Origin: Mesorhizobium sp. Root552
GTDB lineage: Bacteria > Pseudomonadota > Alphaproteobacteria > Rhizobiales > Rhizobiaceae
Assembly (NCBI RefSeq): GCF_001427285.1
Contig: NZ_LMFV01000056.1
Span: 105,284-169,283, forward strand
Length of the DNA stretch: 64,000 nt
Direction of reading: 5' to 3'
A program made the translations under genes and the position numbers. The notes under the pieces were generated by a model. It did not search any database. It was given only the letters and a program-made list of their open reading frames with translations, and was not told the DNA's origin. Of the stretch, positions 52,219-61,483 are shown in pieces (position 1 is the first letter of the stretch; each line of letters opens with the position of its first letter).

Positions 52219-53586
52219 GTGCGTCAGGCGTTGTCAGGCATCGTTTCCAAATCCGCATGGTCATTTCGAACCTTGGCGACGGTCACCATGGCCGTCTCCT
52301 TCGTGCTGGCGGCGGCCAGCGCTTCGCAGGCTGCGCGCGACGCGGCCATCGTCATCGATGCCAACACGGGCAAGACGCTCTACGCGTCGAACGCCAATGC
52401 CCGCCGCTATCCTGCCTCGCTGACGAAGATGATGACGCTTTATCTGACCTTCGAGGCGCTGGCGAAGGGCAAGATCACCAAGTCGACCCAGGTTCGGTTT
52501 TCGGCCAACGCCGCCGCCGAGCCGCCGACCAAGCTTGGCGTGCGCAAGGGCAGTTCCGTTTCCGTCGAGACCGCAATCCTGTCCATGGTGACCAAGTCCG
52601 CCAACGACTCCTCTACGGCACTGGCTGAATTGCTGGGCGGCAGCGAATCGAACTTCGCGCAGATGATGACTGCCAAGGCGCGTTCGCTCGGCATGAACGG
52701 CACCGTGTTCCGCAATGCGAACGGCCTGCCTAATCCGGGCCAGTTCACCACGGCGCGCGACATGGCCATGCTCGGCATCGCGCTCAGGGAGCATTATCCC
52801 CAGTATTACGGTTACTTCTCGCAGCGCTCGTTCATGTACGGGCGTCAGCGCATCAATGGCCACAACCGCCTGCTTGGCCGCATCAAGGGTGTTGACGGCA
52901 TTAAGACCGGCTACACCCGCATGTCCGGCTTCAATCTCGTCTCGTCGGTCGCGGTCGACGGTCGCCGCATGGTTGCAGTGGTCATGGGCGGCAGCTCCGG
53001 CGCCAGCCGCGACAACCAGATGGCCAAGCTCATCACTGCCTATCTGCCCAAGGCTTCGCGGCGCGGCGGCGGTGACCTGATCGCCAAGGCGGACAACGAT
53101 TCGCCGGTACAGGCTCTCGCCAAGGTCATGCTGCCGAAGCACGACGCACCGACACCGGATATCCGCCCGCAGGCGCAAGAAGTTGTCGTCGCAAGTGCCG
53201 CCCCTGCCCTGATAGAGGCGCCGACTCCCAAAAAGCCCGTCAAGGTCGTGGCAGCGGAGCCCGCCGCAATTCCATTTGAACAGGCCTATGCCGAGCCGGA
53301 ACCAGCCCACGTTGACCCGGTGAACACCGCCTCTCTGCCTTCCGGCTGGGTCGTGCAGATCGCATCGTCGCCCAGCAAATCGGAAGCCGAAGCTGTCCTC
53401 GACAAGACATCCAGGCAGGCCCGTGCCGTTCTGGCCGACGCTTCGGGCTTTACCATGCCCTTCAGCAAGGGCGGCGTGACCTATTTCCGCGCGCGGTTCA
53501 GCGGCTTCGACAACCAGACAGCAGCCCAGAAGGCCTGCAAGGCCCTCAAGAAAAAGCGCATCGAGTGCTTCGCCATCGAGCAGTAG
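52219..53586 (+). CDS. D-alanyl-D-alanine carboxypeptidase with C-terminal SPOR domain
   Basis: A DacF/PBP5-type low-molecular-mass penicillin-binding protein trimming peptidoglycan pentapeptides. Motifs: S-x2-K as SLTK (within RRYPASLTKMM), S-x-N as SAN (KSANDSST) and K-T-G (IKTGYT). GTG 52219 is preferred: AAAGGA lies 8 bases upstream and the product (455 residues) then starts right before a signal peptide (TLATVTMAVSFVLAAASASQA). The frame also extends to 52165. A proline-rich linker (about 300-380) leads to a SPOR domain (WVVQIASSPSKSEAEAVLD to the end) that should bind denuded glycan at the septum. Confidence 0.95.
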   Translation: MRQALSGIVSKSAWSFRTLATVTMAVSFVLAAASASQAARDAAIVIDANTGKTLYASNANARRYPASLTKMMTLYLTFEALAKGKITKSTQVRFSANAAAEPPTKLGVRKGSSVSVETAILSMVTKSANDSSTALAELLGGSESNFAQMMTAKARSLGMNGTVFRNANGLPNPGQFTTARDMAMLGIALREHYPQYYGYFSQRSFMYGRQRINGHNRLLGRIKGVDGIKTGYTRMSGFNLVSSVAVDGRRMVAVVMGGSSGASRDNQMAKLITAYLPKASRRGGGDLIAKADNDSPVQALAKVMLPKHDAPTPDIRPQAQEVVVASAAPALIEAPTPKKPVKVVAAEPAAIPFEQAYAEPEPAHVDPVNTASLPSGWVVQIASSPSKSEAEAVLDKTSRQARAVLADASGFTMPFSKGGVTYFRARFSGFDNQTAAQKACKALKKKRIECFAIEQ

Positions 53587-53632
53587 GCGACGCGTAGACC
53601 ATCTCCCGGACTAGTTTCGGATCGAAGGAGAG

Positions 53633-54325
53633 TCAGTCGTGATTGGAGAGCAGGACGTTCTTGGCTTCGTTAAGCCTCGCCGCCAGGACAGACGTGCCGT
53701 CACCGACATCGGAGCCCAGGCCCTGCATCAAGCGGCGGTGCGCCTCAAGGATATCCGTCGCGGCGGCGCCCGCTTCAAGACCAAGGATCTTGTAGGCCTC
53801 CTGCTTAGTCATGGAGCCCGCACGTGGCGCAATACGCAACCGCTTACGACGGTTCGCTTGCGTGTCTTCGCGCCAGACGGGAAATCTGCCATCAAGATAC
53901 GTCTCAAGTAGCTTCTGGCTTTCGCTGTCGGCAGCCAGTTCGTCATGGAGCCGCCTCAACTCGTCCAGATCCATCGAGCTGAGCGTTCTTCCTTCCTGAC
54001 GGCCTGCAAGCACAAGCCCCTCGGCCTTGCCTGTCTTGTGCTCGGTTTCCATTTCAAGCGCCGCGGTCCGCACAAGCGCCCTGTTCGCAGGTTTTTCCCG
54101 GCGCTTTCTTGCCGCGAAGCTGTACCAGGCAATAGCCATGAAAAGGATCAGCCCACCCCAAAGCGGCTGCCTTGCGAAAAGCAGGGCCGTTCCCGCCAGG
54201 CCCGCAAACGCCGGTCCGCTCAGCTTGATGTTGCGGGCCAATGCCTGAGGATCGGCGCGAATGAACCCGCCGAGCGCGACCAGCAGAACCAAAACCACGG
54301 CAACAACTGCAGCCAGCAAAGCCAT
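53633..54325 (-). CDS. Membrane protein with degenerate J domain
   Basis: A 230-residue protein: helix 1 (LLAAVVAVVLVLLVALGG, 3-20), helix 2 (about 41-68, LWGGLILFMAIAWYSFAA), a cytoplasmic linker (75-165) and a C-terminal TIM14/Pam18-like J domain (about 172-230). The last contains TKQEAYKILGLE, ILEAHRRLMQ and LAARLNEAKNVLL. The HPD triad that activates Hsp70 is replaced by Gly204-Ser205-Asp206. The J domain therefore probably cannot stimulate DnaK and may act only as a binding or scaffolding module, much like Pam16. It converges on the DacF gene. Confidence 0.85.
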   Translation of the reverse strand: MALLAAVVAVVLVLLVALGGFIRADPQALARNIKLSGPAFAGLAGTALLFARQPLWGGLILFMAIAWYSFAARKRREKPANRALVRTAALEMETEHKTGKAEGLVLAGRQEGRTLSSMDLDELRRLHDELAADSESQKLLETYLDGRFPVWREDTQANRRKRLRIAPRAGSMTKQEAYKILGLEAGAAATDILEAHRRLMQGLGSDVGDGTSVLAARLNEAKNVLLSNHD

Positions 54326-54415
54326 ATCTTCCGACCATCCTGAATACCGCGCGCGATCACGCGCACTGGCGCGTTCGCTGCCAGAACGATGATACTATGC
54401 CTGTTTCGGGCGAAA

Positions 54416-54853
54416 CTACAGAAGGCCGAGTTCAGCCAATTCCTGGCGCAGCTTTGGCGGCATTTCGGCAAAACCGCCCCTGCCCTTGCCAAGGTCGGCA
54501 GGTGCATCGGACTGCTTCAGATAGCGCCAGCCTTGGAAGGCCCTGCGTGGTTGCCAGTCGGTACGCACGATTTCGGGATCGAGCATCAACTGGCAGCGGC
54601 CAATGCCCTCGCCATCGGTAAATGGCCTGATCTCGGTGATCAGTTGCCGGCATTGCACATTTCCCTTGATGACCCAGTAGAGCGAACCGCCGTCGGTGAT
54701 TTCCAAACCGCGCGTCGGCACCATGCGTGTGGTGTGCCAATGTTCTACCGGCTGATTGTTGCGGCGACGCTCTGCAAGGCAGGATTCGACCCATTCTTCG
54801 AGGTCTTCGACGCTATCGCAACCGACACATAATTTCAGGATGTTCAATGCCAT
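54416..54853 (-). CDS. DUF1489 family protein
   Basis: A 145-residue protein typical of alphaproteobacteria. It contains LNILKLCVGCDSVEDLEEW at the start, HWHTTRMVPTR near 40, GGSLYWVIKGNVQCRQ near 55 and the closing W-R-Y-L segment with DLGKG and LRQELAELGLL. These are the conserved blocks of DUF1489. No function is known. It lies between the J-domain protein and sdaA, all leftward, without obvious coupling. Confidence 0.92.
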   Translation of the reverse strand: MALNILKLCVGCDSVEDLEEWVESCLAERRRNNQPVEHWHTTRMVPTRGLEITDGGSLYWVIKGNVQCRQLITEIRPFTDGEGIGRCQLMLDPEIVRTDWQPRRAFQGWRYLKQSDAPADLGKGRGGFAEMPPKLRQELAELGLL

Positions 54854-54928
54854 GGCCGAAACCTAGACCCGGCGCGGTCGTCATTCAATGTTGTGGCGGT
54901 GTGCCAGGACCTCTATGCACAAGCAGAA

Positions 54929-56332
54929 TCAGCACTCCACGACATTGACGGCAAGGCCGCCAAGGCTGGTTTCCTTGTAGCGCTCGCTCATGTCGAGACC
55001 CGTCTGGCGCATCGTTTCAATCGCCGCATCGAGGGGCACGAAATGTTTGCCATCGCCCTTGATCGCCAATGAAGCAGCCGTCACCGCCTTGACCGCACCC
55101 AGCGCGTTGCGCTCGATGCACGGCACCTGCACCAGTCCGCCAACTGGATCGCACGTCATGCCGAGATGATGCTCCAAGGCAATTTCAGCGGCATTTTCGA
55201 CCTGCTCCGGCGTACCGCCCATGACGGCACAAAGCCCGGCAGCGGCCATCGCGGACGCAGAGCCCACCTCGCCCTGACAGCCGACCTCGGCACCGGAAAT
55301 CGAAGCGTTGCTCTTGATGATGCCACCCACCGCTGCTGCCGTGAGCAGGAAGTCGCGGATGCTTTGCTGATCGGCCTCGGGATGAAAATGCATCCAGTAA
55401 CGCAATACGGCAGGCAGCGTGCCGGCCGCGCCGTTGGTCGGCGCCGTGACAACACGGCCACCGGCGGCGTTCTCCTCGTTCACCGCCATCGCATAGATCG
55501 ACAGCCAATCGTTGGCGAGCAACGGATTGGGCCGGTTCTGGCTCCATTGTTCCTGGAGCTTGTCATGCAATTGTCGAGCCCGGCGGCGCACTTTCAGGCC
55601 TCCAGGCATGATGCCGTCCTGCGACAGGCCACGGTCGATGCACCCGCTCATCGCGCCCCAGATGCCATCAAGGCCCTCATCCAGCTTTTCGCGGCCCATC
55701 TGGGTTTCTTCGTTGGCCCGCTTCATCTCGGCGATGCTCAGACCGCTCTTGGCCGCCATTGCCAGCATCTCGGCTGCATTCTTGAATGGATGCGGCACCT
55801 TCTTGGCTTCCGTGGTCGCCGAGCCGCGCGCCTTCATGAGCTGCAATTCCTCCTCCGACACGACGAAACCGCCGCCGATCGAGTAGTAGATGCGCTTGAG
55901 GAGCAGCCGTCCGCCGGCATCGTAGGCATAGAACGCCATCCCGTTGGCGTGTCCCGTCAACGGTGTCTTCTTGTCGAGGACGAGATCGGTTGCCGGGTCG
56001 AAGCGGTAGGCAGGATGTCCGGGCGGCGAAATGCGCTTCTTCGCAGTGATTTCCGCAATGATCCCTTCAACCCGGTCGGGATCGACGGTGGTCGGGACAA
56101 GGCCGGTCAATCCGAGAATCACCGCCCTGTCGCTGCCATGACCGAGGCCGGTGTAGGCCAGCGACCCATGCAGGCTTGCGCCCAGGCGGTCCACCTGCGC
56201 GCCGGTCGGGCGCGGCCAGTCGTCGGAGATGACTTCTGCCAAAAAGCGCGCAGCAGCCGTCATCGGCCCCATCGTATGGGAACTCGATGGTCCGATGCCA
56301 ATCTTGAACAGATCGAAAACCGAAAGGAACAA
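54929..56332 (-). CDS. sdaA: L-serine ammonia-lyase, iron-sulfur-dependent
   Basis: Converts L-serine to pyruvate and ammonia using a [4Fe-4S] cluster. The likely start is TTG 56332, which gives [20 protein letters not shown], the standard opening, with AGG five bases before it; a TTG at 56356 is a weaker choice. At 467 residues it is a single-chain enzyme with the beta domain first and the alpha domain after about residue 170. Cysteines for the cluster and the C-terminal tail are [36 protein letters not shown] and the final VVEC. The active-site tail Cys is present. Confidence 0.96.
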   Translation of the reverse strand: MFLSVFDLFKIGIGPSSSHTMGPMTAAARFLAEVISDDWPRPTGAQVDRLGASLHGSLAYTGLGHGSDRAVILGLTGLVPTTVDPDRVEGIIAEITAKKRISPPGHPAYRFDPATDLVLDKKTPLTGHANGMAFYAYDAGGRLLLKRIYYSIGGGFVVSEEELQLMKARGSATTEAKKVPHPFKNAAEMLAMAAKSGLSIAEMKRANEETQMGREKLDEGLDGIWGAMSGCIDRGLSQDGIMPGGLKVRRRARQLHDKLQEQWSQNRPNPLLANDWLSIYAMAVNEENAAGGRVVTAPTNGAAGTLPAVLRYWMHFHPEADQQSIRDFLLTAAAVGGIIKSNASISGAEVGCQGEVGSASAMAAAGLCAVMGGTPEQVENAAEIALEHHLGMTCDPVGGLVQVPCIERNALGAVKAVTAASLAIKGDGKHFVPLDAAIETMRQTGLDMSERYKETSLGGLAVNVVEC

Positions 56333-56635
56333 GGTACCTATATCTCCCAAACCCAAAGCAGGCGCACGTCAGGCACGTACATATAGCCTCTCTAGCTGCT
56401 TTTTCTGCTCTTTTCGATTCGGTCACATCGTTCAAGTCGACCTTTGCTGCTCCCGACGCGACATCCAAGCGGCGGCGCTGGCAGGCAACCCCGCCAACCG
56501 CCGGATTACCGGAAAACGCAGGCCGGTTCCGAACGCAAAATCAACACCCACGCCCCTCCAGTGACAAAGCATTAACCAATCTTGTTCATGGTTCGACGGA
56601 GTTCTTCCTCAGTCTTCCGTTGCCGGGTGCCATCG
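56333..56635. other. Divergent region between sdaA and exported protein gene
   Basis: About 300 bases with no gene recognised. A -10-like CTATAT on the minus strand (near 56379-56384) could serve sdaA, but the -35 position is poor. I see no hairpin or repeat worth naming. Confidence 0.5.
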
Positions 56636-57190
56636 ATGAAAAGTGTGATCGCGTCTTTCGTTCTGCCTTTGGCAATGGCTGCAACGGCGAGCACGACCTT
56701 GACTACGCCGGCGTCCGCCGGGGGACGCGACAAGGACTTCTTCCAGTCCGTCGAAGGCAAGTGGGTCGGCCCGGGCGAAATCATCGCCGGCAAATACAAG
56801 GGCACGAAGTTCACCTGCAATTTCACCGGCTCGTCTCCCGCCGAGAAAGTCGGGATGACGCTTGACGGCGCCTGCCGCGTCGGCGTCTTCACCCAGCAGA
56901 TGTCGGCCACTGTCGAGAACAAAGGCCGCAACGGCTACAAGGGCACCTTCATGGGCGGTTCCTCTGGAGCCGGCCTGGACATCATCTCCGGCAGCGTCGT
57001 CGATGCCCGCAAGGTCGTCTTCAACATCAACCGCAACCAGCTGAACGGCCTGATGCAGGCCCGCATCCCCGACGACAACTCGATGGTCGTCACCGTTTCG
57101 GTGCGCGTCGACAAGCAGATCGTTCCCGTCATCGGCATGAACCTCAAGCGCGTGGATGCCGTTTCAGTCGGCTCGATCGCCAAGAACTAG
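56636..57190 (+). CDS. Exported hypothetical protein
   Basis: A 184-residue protein from ATG 56636, with a signal peptide (VIASFVLPLAMAATASTTLT, cleavage after PASA). The mature part is beta-rich with alternating glycine: VEGKWVGPGEIIAGKYKGTKFTC (split), LDGACRVGVFTQQMSATVE and GTFMGGSSGAGLDIISG. Two cysteines (FTCNF, GACRV) could form a disulfide. The first residues after the signal resemble small lipocalin-like or DUF-type envelope proteins, but I cannot assign a family. It is convergent with the Lrp-type gene. Confidence 0.75.
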   Translation: MKSVIASFVLPLAMAATASTTLTTPASAGGRDKDFFQSVEGKWVGPGEIIAGKYKGTKFTCNFTGSSPAEKVGMTLDGACRVGVFTQQMSATVENKGRNGYKGTFMGGSSGAGLDIISGSVVDARKVVFNINRNQLNGLMQARIPDDNSMVVTVSVRVDKQIVPVIGMNLKRVDAVSVGSIAKN

Positions 57191-57199
57191 CAGGACATC

Positions 57200-57218
57200 G
57201 CGCGGCCTCAGGCCGCGC
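57200..57218. terminator. Hairpin at the convergent ends of the exported protein and Lrp genes
   Basis: Perfect 8-bp GC stem GCGCGGCC / GGCCGCGC with loop TCA. The loop is the stop codon of the Lrp-type gene read on the minus strand. No T tract follows on either strand, so its strength is uncertain. Confidence 0.5.
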
Positions 57219-57699
57219 TCGCTCCGGATTCCTTGTCCAGAACCATATAGTCCAGCGGCAGCTCGGACGTATACTTGATCTGCTCCATCGCGAAAGTCGA
57301 TGACACGTCGCGGATCTCGATCTTCGAGATCAGCCGCTTGTAGAAGGCGTCGTAGGCCGCGATGTCCGGCACGACGACCCGCAGCAGGTAGTCGACATCG
57401 CCGCTCATGCGATAGAATTCCACAACCTCGGGAAATTCCTGGATCACTTCCGAGAAGCGCCGCAGCCATTCATGGCTGTGCGAATTGGTGCGGATCGACA
57501 CGAACACGTTGACGCGGACGTTGATCTTCTCGGGGTTGAGCAGCGCCACGCGCCGCTTGATGACGCCCTCTTCCTCCAGCTTCTGGATGCGCCGCCAGCA
57601 GGGCGTGGTCGAAAGACCAACCTTCTTGGCGACGTCTGCAACCGCCAGCGTCGCATCTTCTTGCAAAAGGCGGAGAATTTTTCGGTCGAGGCGGTCCAT
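57208..57699 (-). CDS. Lrp/AsnC-family transcriptional regulator
   Basis: A 163-residue feast/famine regulator. The N-terminal helix-turn-helix (1-60) opens MDRLDRKILRLLQEDATLAVADVAKKVGLS, in segments, with the recognition helix STTPCWRRIQKLEEEGVIKRRV. The RAM ligand-binding domain follows (about 65-150), with VNVFVSIRTNSHSHEWLRRF and MSGDVDYLLRVVVPDIAAY. AGGAG precedes the ATG. No adjacent amino-acid transport or catabolic gene identifies its target; sdaA is nearby but not adjacent. Confidence 0.94.
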   Translation of the reverse strand: MDRLDRKILRLLQEDATLAVADVAKKVGLSTTPCWRRIQKLEEEGVIKRRVALLNPEKINVRVNVFVSIRTNSHSHEWLRRFSEVIQEFPEVVEFYRMSGDVDYLLRVVVPDIAAYDAFYKRLISKIEIRDVSSTFAMEQIKYTSELPLDYMVLDKESGASAA

Positions 57700-57804
57700 A
57701 GGATCTCCTGAGGAAAGATGATCTATAATCCTCTGGATCAGGCCGCCTCACAAGAAAAAAATTCCGCAAAAAGCGGCATATACGGGTGATAACTTGCTGC
57801 AATA

Positions 57805-58422
57805 TCACCCGATCCGACTGCGGATTTCTGTTCTTAGAAAAGGCAGCAATTCCATTTCGAACCACGGATTGCGCTTCAGCCAGCCCGTATTGCGCCACGA
57901 GGGGTGCGGCAGCGGCAGCACCTTGGTTGCCGTCGGCGCCTGCCAGATGGCGCGCCAGTTCATAACCGTCTCGGTCAGCGATGGCTGGCGGATGGAGCCC
58001 ATGTGCCATGACTGCGCATAGATGCCGATGGTCAGCACGAGGTCGATCTGCGGCATCAACGCCATCAGCTTTTCGCGCCAGGCCGGCGCGCATTCGCGGC
58101 GCGGCGGCAGGTCGCCGCCCTTGGCGTCCTGCCCCGGAAAGCAGAACCCCATCGGCACGATGGCAAATTTTTCCGCGTCGTAGAATTCGTCGCTGGTTAC
58201 ACCCAGCCAACTGCGCAGCCGGTCGCCCGAAGCGTCGGTGAACGGCACCCCGCTCAAATGCACCTTGGTGCCCGGCGCCTGGCTGGCGATCAGGATGCGC
58301 GCCGTGGACGACGGCACGACCACCGGGCGCGGTTCGTGCGGCAGCGGTCTTCCCACCGGCTGCTCGACACAGATGCGGCAGGCCCGGACCTCCGCCGTCA
58401 GGCGCGCAAGTTCAGGACCCAT
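57805..58422 (-). CDS. Uracil-DNA glycosylase superfamily protein, Fe-S type
   Basis: A 205-residue member of the UDG superfamily. The four-cysteine Fe-S pattern of family-4/5 enzymes is visible: C15-x2-C18, C94 and C111 (17 apart, in GFCFPGQ and RRECAP). Motif A is ASQAPG (46-51) instead of the family-4 GEAPG, so the usual glutamate is a glutamine. Motif B is intact as PLPHPSWRN near the C-terminus. It could be a uracil repair enzyme of altered specificity or a non-catalytic relative. It lies 27 bases after a GST gene on the same strand. Confidence 0.85.
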   Translation of the reverse strand: MGPELARLTAEVRACRICVEQPVGRPLPHEPRPVVVPSSTARILIASQAPGTKVHLSGVPFTDASGDRLRSWLGVTSDEFYDAEKFAIVPMGFCFPGQDAKGGDLPPRRECAPAWREKLMALMPQIDLVLTIGIYAQSWHMGSIRQPSLTETVMNWRAIWQAPTATKVLPLPHPSWRNTGWLKRNPWFEMELLPFLRTEIRSRIG

Positions 58423-58449
58423 GACTGAGATGGCGCATTTCGGCTCGCG

Positions 58450-59061
58450 TCATGCGGCAGCGCTCGGCCGGCTGGACACAGCCTGGTACCAGCGCAGCAC
58501 GTTGGCGCAGTCTTCCGGCACCTTGATGCGCGCCGGCTTCATGAAATCGACGGCGATCAAGCCGGTGATGTCCGCAATCGAATAGGCATCCCCCGCAACG
58601 AACTCGCGCTCTGCCAGTTCCGTGTCGAGAAAGCGCAGGAACTCGACAGCCTTCGGCTTGTTCGCTTCGCCCCATTGCGGGATCTGCGGCACTTCCCACT
58701 CCTTCATCGCCGGATGCACGTGGCGAAAAGCGTGCGCCACGCTTGCCATGAAATTCAGCTCCATGCGCCGCTGCCACATCTCCACCCGTGCCTTGCCGAG
58801 CGCGCCTTGCCCGAACAGGGCCGGCTCGGGATGCAGCTCCTCGAAATAGCGGCAGATGGCGACGGATTCGGTCAGGATCGTGCCGTCGTCGAGCTCAAGC
58901 ACCGGCAGGCGCTGCAAGGGGTTGCGCGCTCGCACCGCTTCGCCGCGATGCTCCATGGCACCCATGTCCACCGGCACCAGCGGCACGCTGATGCCCTTTT
59001 CCGCCAGAAACACGCGCACGCGGCGCGGGTTGGGTGCCCGCCCGCCGTCGAAAAGTTTCAT
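58450..59061 (-). CDS. Glutathione S-transferase family protein
   Basis: A 203-residue GST-fold protein. The N-terminal thioredoxin-like domain includes MKLFDGGRAPNPRRVRVFLAEKG (split) with an asparagine-proline where many GSTs have Ser-Pro or Cys-Pro, then NPLQRLPVLELDDG and the TESVAICRYFEE GSH-contact motif. The C-terminal helical domain has the N-capping box FVAGDAYSIADITGL. It resembles the GST-like proteins linked to alkyl and aromatic degradation, but the substrate is unknown. It precedes the UDG-like gene by 27 bases and may be co-transcribed with it. Confidence 0.9.
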   Translation of the reverse strand: MKLFDGGRAPNPRRVRVFLAEKGISVPLVPVDMGAMEHRGEAVRARNPLQRLPVLELDDGTILTESVAICRYFEELHPEPALFGQGALGKARVEMWQRRMELNFMASVAHAFRHVHPAMKEWEVPQIPQWGEANKPKAVEFLRFLDTELAEREFVAGDAYSIADITGLIAVDFMKPARIKVPEDCANVLRWYQAVSSRPSAAA

Positions 59062-59205
59062 TCATCTCTCCCCGGGAATGCATGTCACCGCGGACTATAT
59101 GCCGCTCGCACATGCTGTTAAATAAGCCTCATGGAGCACTTCCAGCAAGAGTGCGCAGCGGTTTTGCGTCCGGAAATGCGGCTGAAAAAATGAGCTGGAG
59201 CGGCT

Positions 59206-59820
59206 CTACTGCCAGAGCCGCTCCAGCCAATCCCAAATCGCAGCCAGTAGATCATGTTTCGGCTCGGCGCGTCCGTTGCGCGCAGCACGCCAAATCTGCG
59301 GCCAGTCAAATGTTCCGGCCCAGATACCTGTCTTGGCGGCGCGGGCGCGTGCTTCCTCGCCCTCGAAATCGCCATAGGCGACGGCCCATCCGGCAGCGAC
59401 CTGTGCGCTGTTGAGATCGACCTCACCCGCCTTGCAGTCGGCCAGCAAGCGGCCGTAGCGGTCGTTGCGCCAGCCGCTGCACGTCACCGCCCGGCCGGCA
59501 ATCAGTTGCACCAAGGCCTCGCGCGCGGCGCGTCCACACGGATACTCCGAGCCGTTCCTGCTGCAGGTCTGGCGATATTCCGGCGCGTCGATGCCGCGCA
59601 GGCGGATGCGCTGTTCGCCAAGTTCGATGGAATCGCCGTCTACGATCACCGCCCTGCCCCCGGCGGTGCGCGTGTCCATCTCGTTCAACCGTGCGGTGAG
59701 AACTATCAGGGCGCCAAGCAGCGCGACCGTCACAGCATAGTCGAGCAGGCGGCGCGGCAAACTGCGCTTTTGCTGCTGAAAATAGCGGCGCCGGGGCCTT
59801 TGCGACCACTGACCCCTCAT
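59206..59820 (-). CDS. Membrane-anchored thermonuclease-family protein
   Basis: A 204-residue protein with a basic N-terminal segment, one membrane helix (VTVALLGALIVLTARL, about 30-46) and a staphylococcal-nuclease (SNase) domain (about 54-165). The nuclease features are VIVDGDSIELGEQRIRLRGIDAPE (split), RAAREALVQLIAGRAV, DRYGRLLADC with an arginine and the terminal WAVAYGDF. Aspartate and arginine ligands appear intact. Its topology puts the domain outside the cytoplasmic membrane. Related rhizobial proteins are annotated ExoI-like or succinoglycan-associated, a label by similarity only. Confidence 0.87.
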   Translation of the reverse strand: MRGQWSQRPRRRYFQQQKRSLPRRLLDYAVTVALLGALIVLTARLNEMDTRTAGGRAVIVDGDSIELGEQRIRLRGIDAPEYRQTCSRNGSEYPCGRAAREALVQLIAGRAVTCSGWRNDRYGRLLADCKAGEVDLNSAQVAAGWAVAYGDFEGEEARARAAKTGIWAGTFDWPQIWRAARNGRAEPKHDLLAAIWDWLERLWQ

Positions 59821-59895
59821 ATGGCAAACAAGTTCTTAAGCATTCGATCGTAGCGTTAGCAATTGGATAGGCTACCCGCATAAGCTGAAGTTTTA

Positions 59896-61419
59896 ATGCC
59901 CTTGCAACGCTCAAATTCGGCGGACAAGTTCATTGTGGATCGGCGCAGACCACATCGCAACAGCGATGTGGCGCGTGCCGTCCGCAAGACGCGCGACCGT
60001 CTTGCGCAGCAATCCGGCAGTCCCGATTTCGACCGCGAGATGCTGAAGCTGCATGCCCACGCCATGATTGGCAGCGTAGCGGTCATTCCGCTCCTTGTCG
60101 CGGCAATCGCCGCGGCTGGGATGCTGGCCGGCATGGGCAGCCAGATGCTGGTCTGGGCCGGGCTTACCGTGCTTTTCCACGCCGGCCTCGCTCTGGTTGC
60201 CAGGCGCACGGACAAGACCGAAGCATCCGACATCAGACCCACTTTGACGCAACGCTCTTTCCTCGGCGCACACTTCATCAGCGGCCTCGGCTGGGCCTAT
60301 TTCGCGTCGCTTAGTTGCGGCGCCTGCGGCATCGACCAGTTCCCGGTCATCAAGGCGGTTGTGCTGTTGTTGGCCATGGCGGCGACCGCAATCATGACCT
60401 CTTCGCTAAGCGGCGCGCTGGTCGCGACCTTCGCGGTCCCGCTGCTCGTCTACGCCTATGTCATCACCAAACCGATGATGCCGATCGAAATGGTCATGCT
60501 GGGCCTGCTTGCGGTGGCCCTGCCCTTCTTCTCCTACGTGGCACATCACCTCAACCGCTCGTCGGTCATGCTGATGTCGTTCCGCTCCGAAAAGGATTCG
60601 CTGATCGCCGAACTCGAGACGGCCAACGCGATGTCCGACGAGGCGCGCCGGCGCGCCGAGGAAGCGAACCTGGCGAAATCGCGGTTCCTTGCCTCGATGA
60701 GCCATGAGTTGCGCACGCCGCTCAACGCGATACTCGGGTTTTCCGAAGTGATGGCCAACGAAGTGCTGGGGCCGATGGGCAATCCGACCTATCGGGACTA
60801 TGCAGGCGATGTCCACGAGTCGGGCCAGCACCTGCTCAACCTCATCAATGAAATCCTCGACCTGTCGCGCATCGAGGCCGGCCGCTACCAGCTCAACGAA
60901 GAGCCGGTGACACTTCTGGCACTGGCCGAAGACAGTTGCCACATGATGGAGCTGAGGGCTCGCAACAAGGACATCAAGATCATCCAGGAATTCGAGCCGA
61001 CGCTGCCGCGCCTGTTTGCGGACGAGCGCGCCGTGCGGCAGATCCTGCTCAACCTTCTGTCCAACGCCATCAAGTTCACGCCATCGGAAGGCGAAGTGCG
61101 GGTGCGTGTCGGCTGGACCGCCGGCGGCGGCCAGTATGTTTCCGTCAAGGACAACGGACCGGGTATCCCAGCGGACGAGATTCCCGTCGTGCTGTCTGCC
61201 TTCGGACAGGGCTCGATCGCCATCAAGAGCGCCGAACAGGGAACGGGGCTTGGCCTGCCCATCGTTCAGGGCCTGATTGCCATGCATGGCGGCGATTTCC
61301 AGCTCCATTCCAAGCTGCGTGAAGGAACCGAGGCAATCGTCATCTTCCCGCCCACGCGCGTGATGGAAGAACTGCCCGCACTGCCAACCAAGGAAGTGGT
61401 CAACGCAAGGCGGCGGTGA
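59896..61419 (+). CDS. Membrane sensor histidine kinase (PleC/PdhS-like)
   Basis: A 507-residue kinase. About six helices span residues 55-205, followed by a short coiled coil (SEKDSLIAELETANAMSDEARRRAEEANLAK, split) and the HisKA domain with the phosphoacceptor His270 in MSHELRTPLNAILGFSE. The HATPase domain has the N box NLLSNAIKF, the G1 box DNGPGIP and the G2 box GTGLGLPIVQGLI. No PAS or GAF sensor domain is visible. No response-regulator gene is adjacent, so it is an orphan kinase. The HisKA type is that of rhizobial cell-cycle kinases signalling to DivK, an inference from similarity. Confidence 0.92.
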   Translation: MPLQRSNSADKFIVDRRRPHRNSDVARAVRKTRDRLAQQSGSPDFDREMLKLHAHAMIGSVAVIPLLVAAIAAAGMLAGMGSQMLVWAGLTVLFHAGLALVARRTDKTEASDIRPTLTQRSFLGAHFISGLGWAYFASLSCGACGIDQFPVIKAVVLLLAMAATAIMTSSLSGALVATFAVPLLVYAYVITKPMMPIEMVMLGLLAVALPFFSYVAHHLNRSSVMLMSFRSEKDSLIAELETANAMSDEARRRAEEANLAKSRFLASMSHELRTPLNAILGFSEVMANEVLGPMGNPTYRDYAGDVHESGQHLLNLINEILDLSRIEAGRYQLNEEPVTLLALAEDSCHMMELRARNKDIKIIQEFEPTLPRLFADERAVRQILLNLLSNAIKFTPSEGEVRVRVGWTAGGGQYVSVKDNGPGIPADEIPVVLSAFGQGSIAIKSAEQGTGLGLPIVQGLIAMHGGDFQLHSKLREGTEAIVIFPPTRVMEELPALPTKEVVNARRR

Positions 61420-61483
61420 TCTGCCCGCCTATACACCGGAAGCTACCCCTCTCCGCTTCGTCACCTGAAGTTGGGCGCAATCT

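Noticed and set aside
55166..56386. 406-codon plus-strand frame opposite sdaA
   Set aside because: Shadow; sdaA has the complete Fe-S serine dehydratase motif set.
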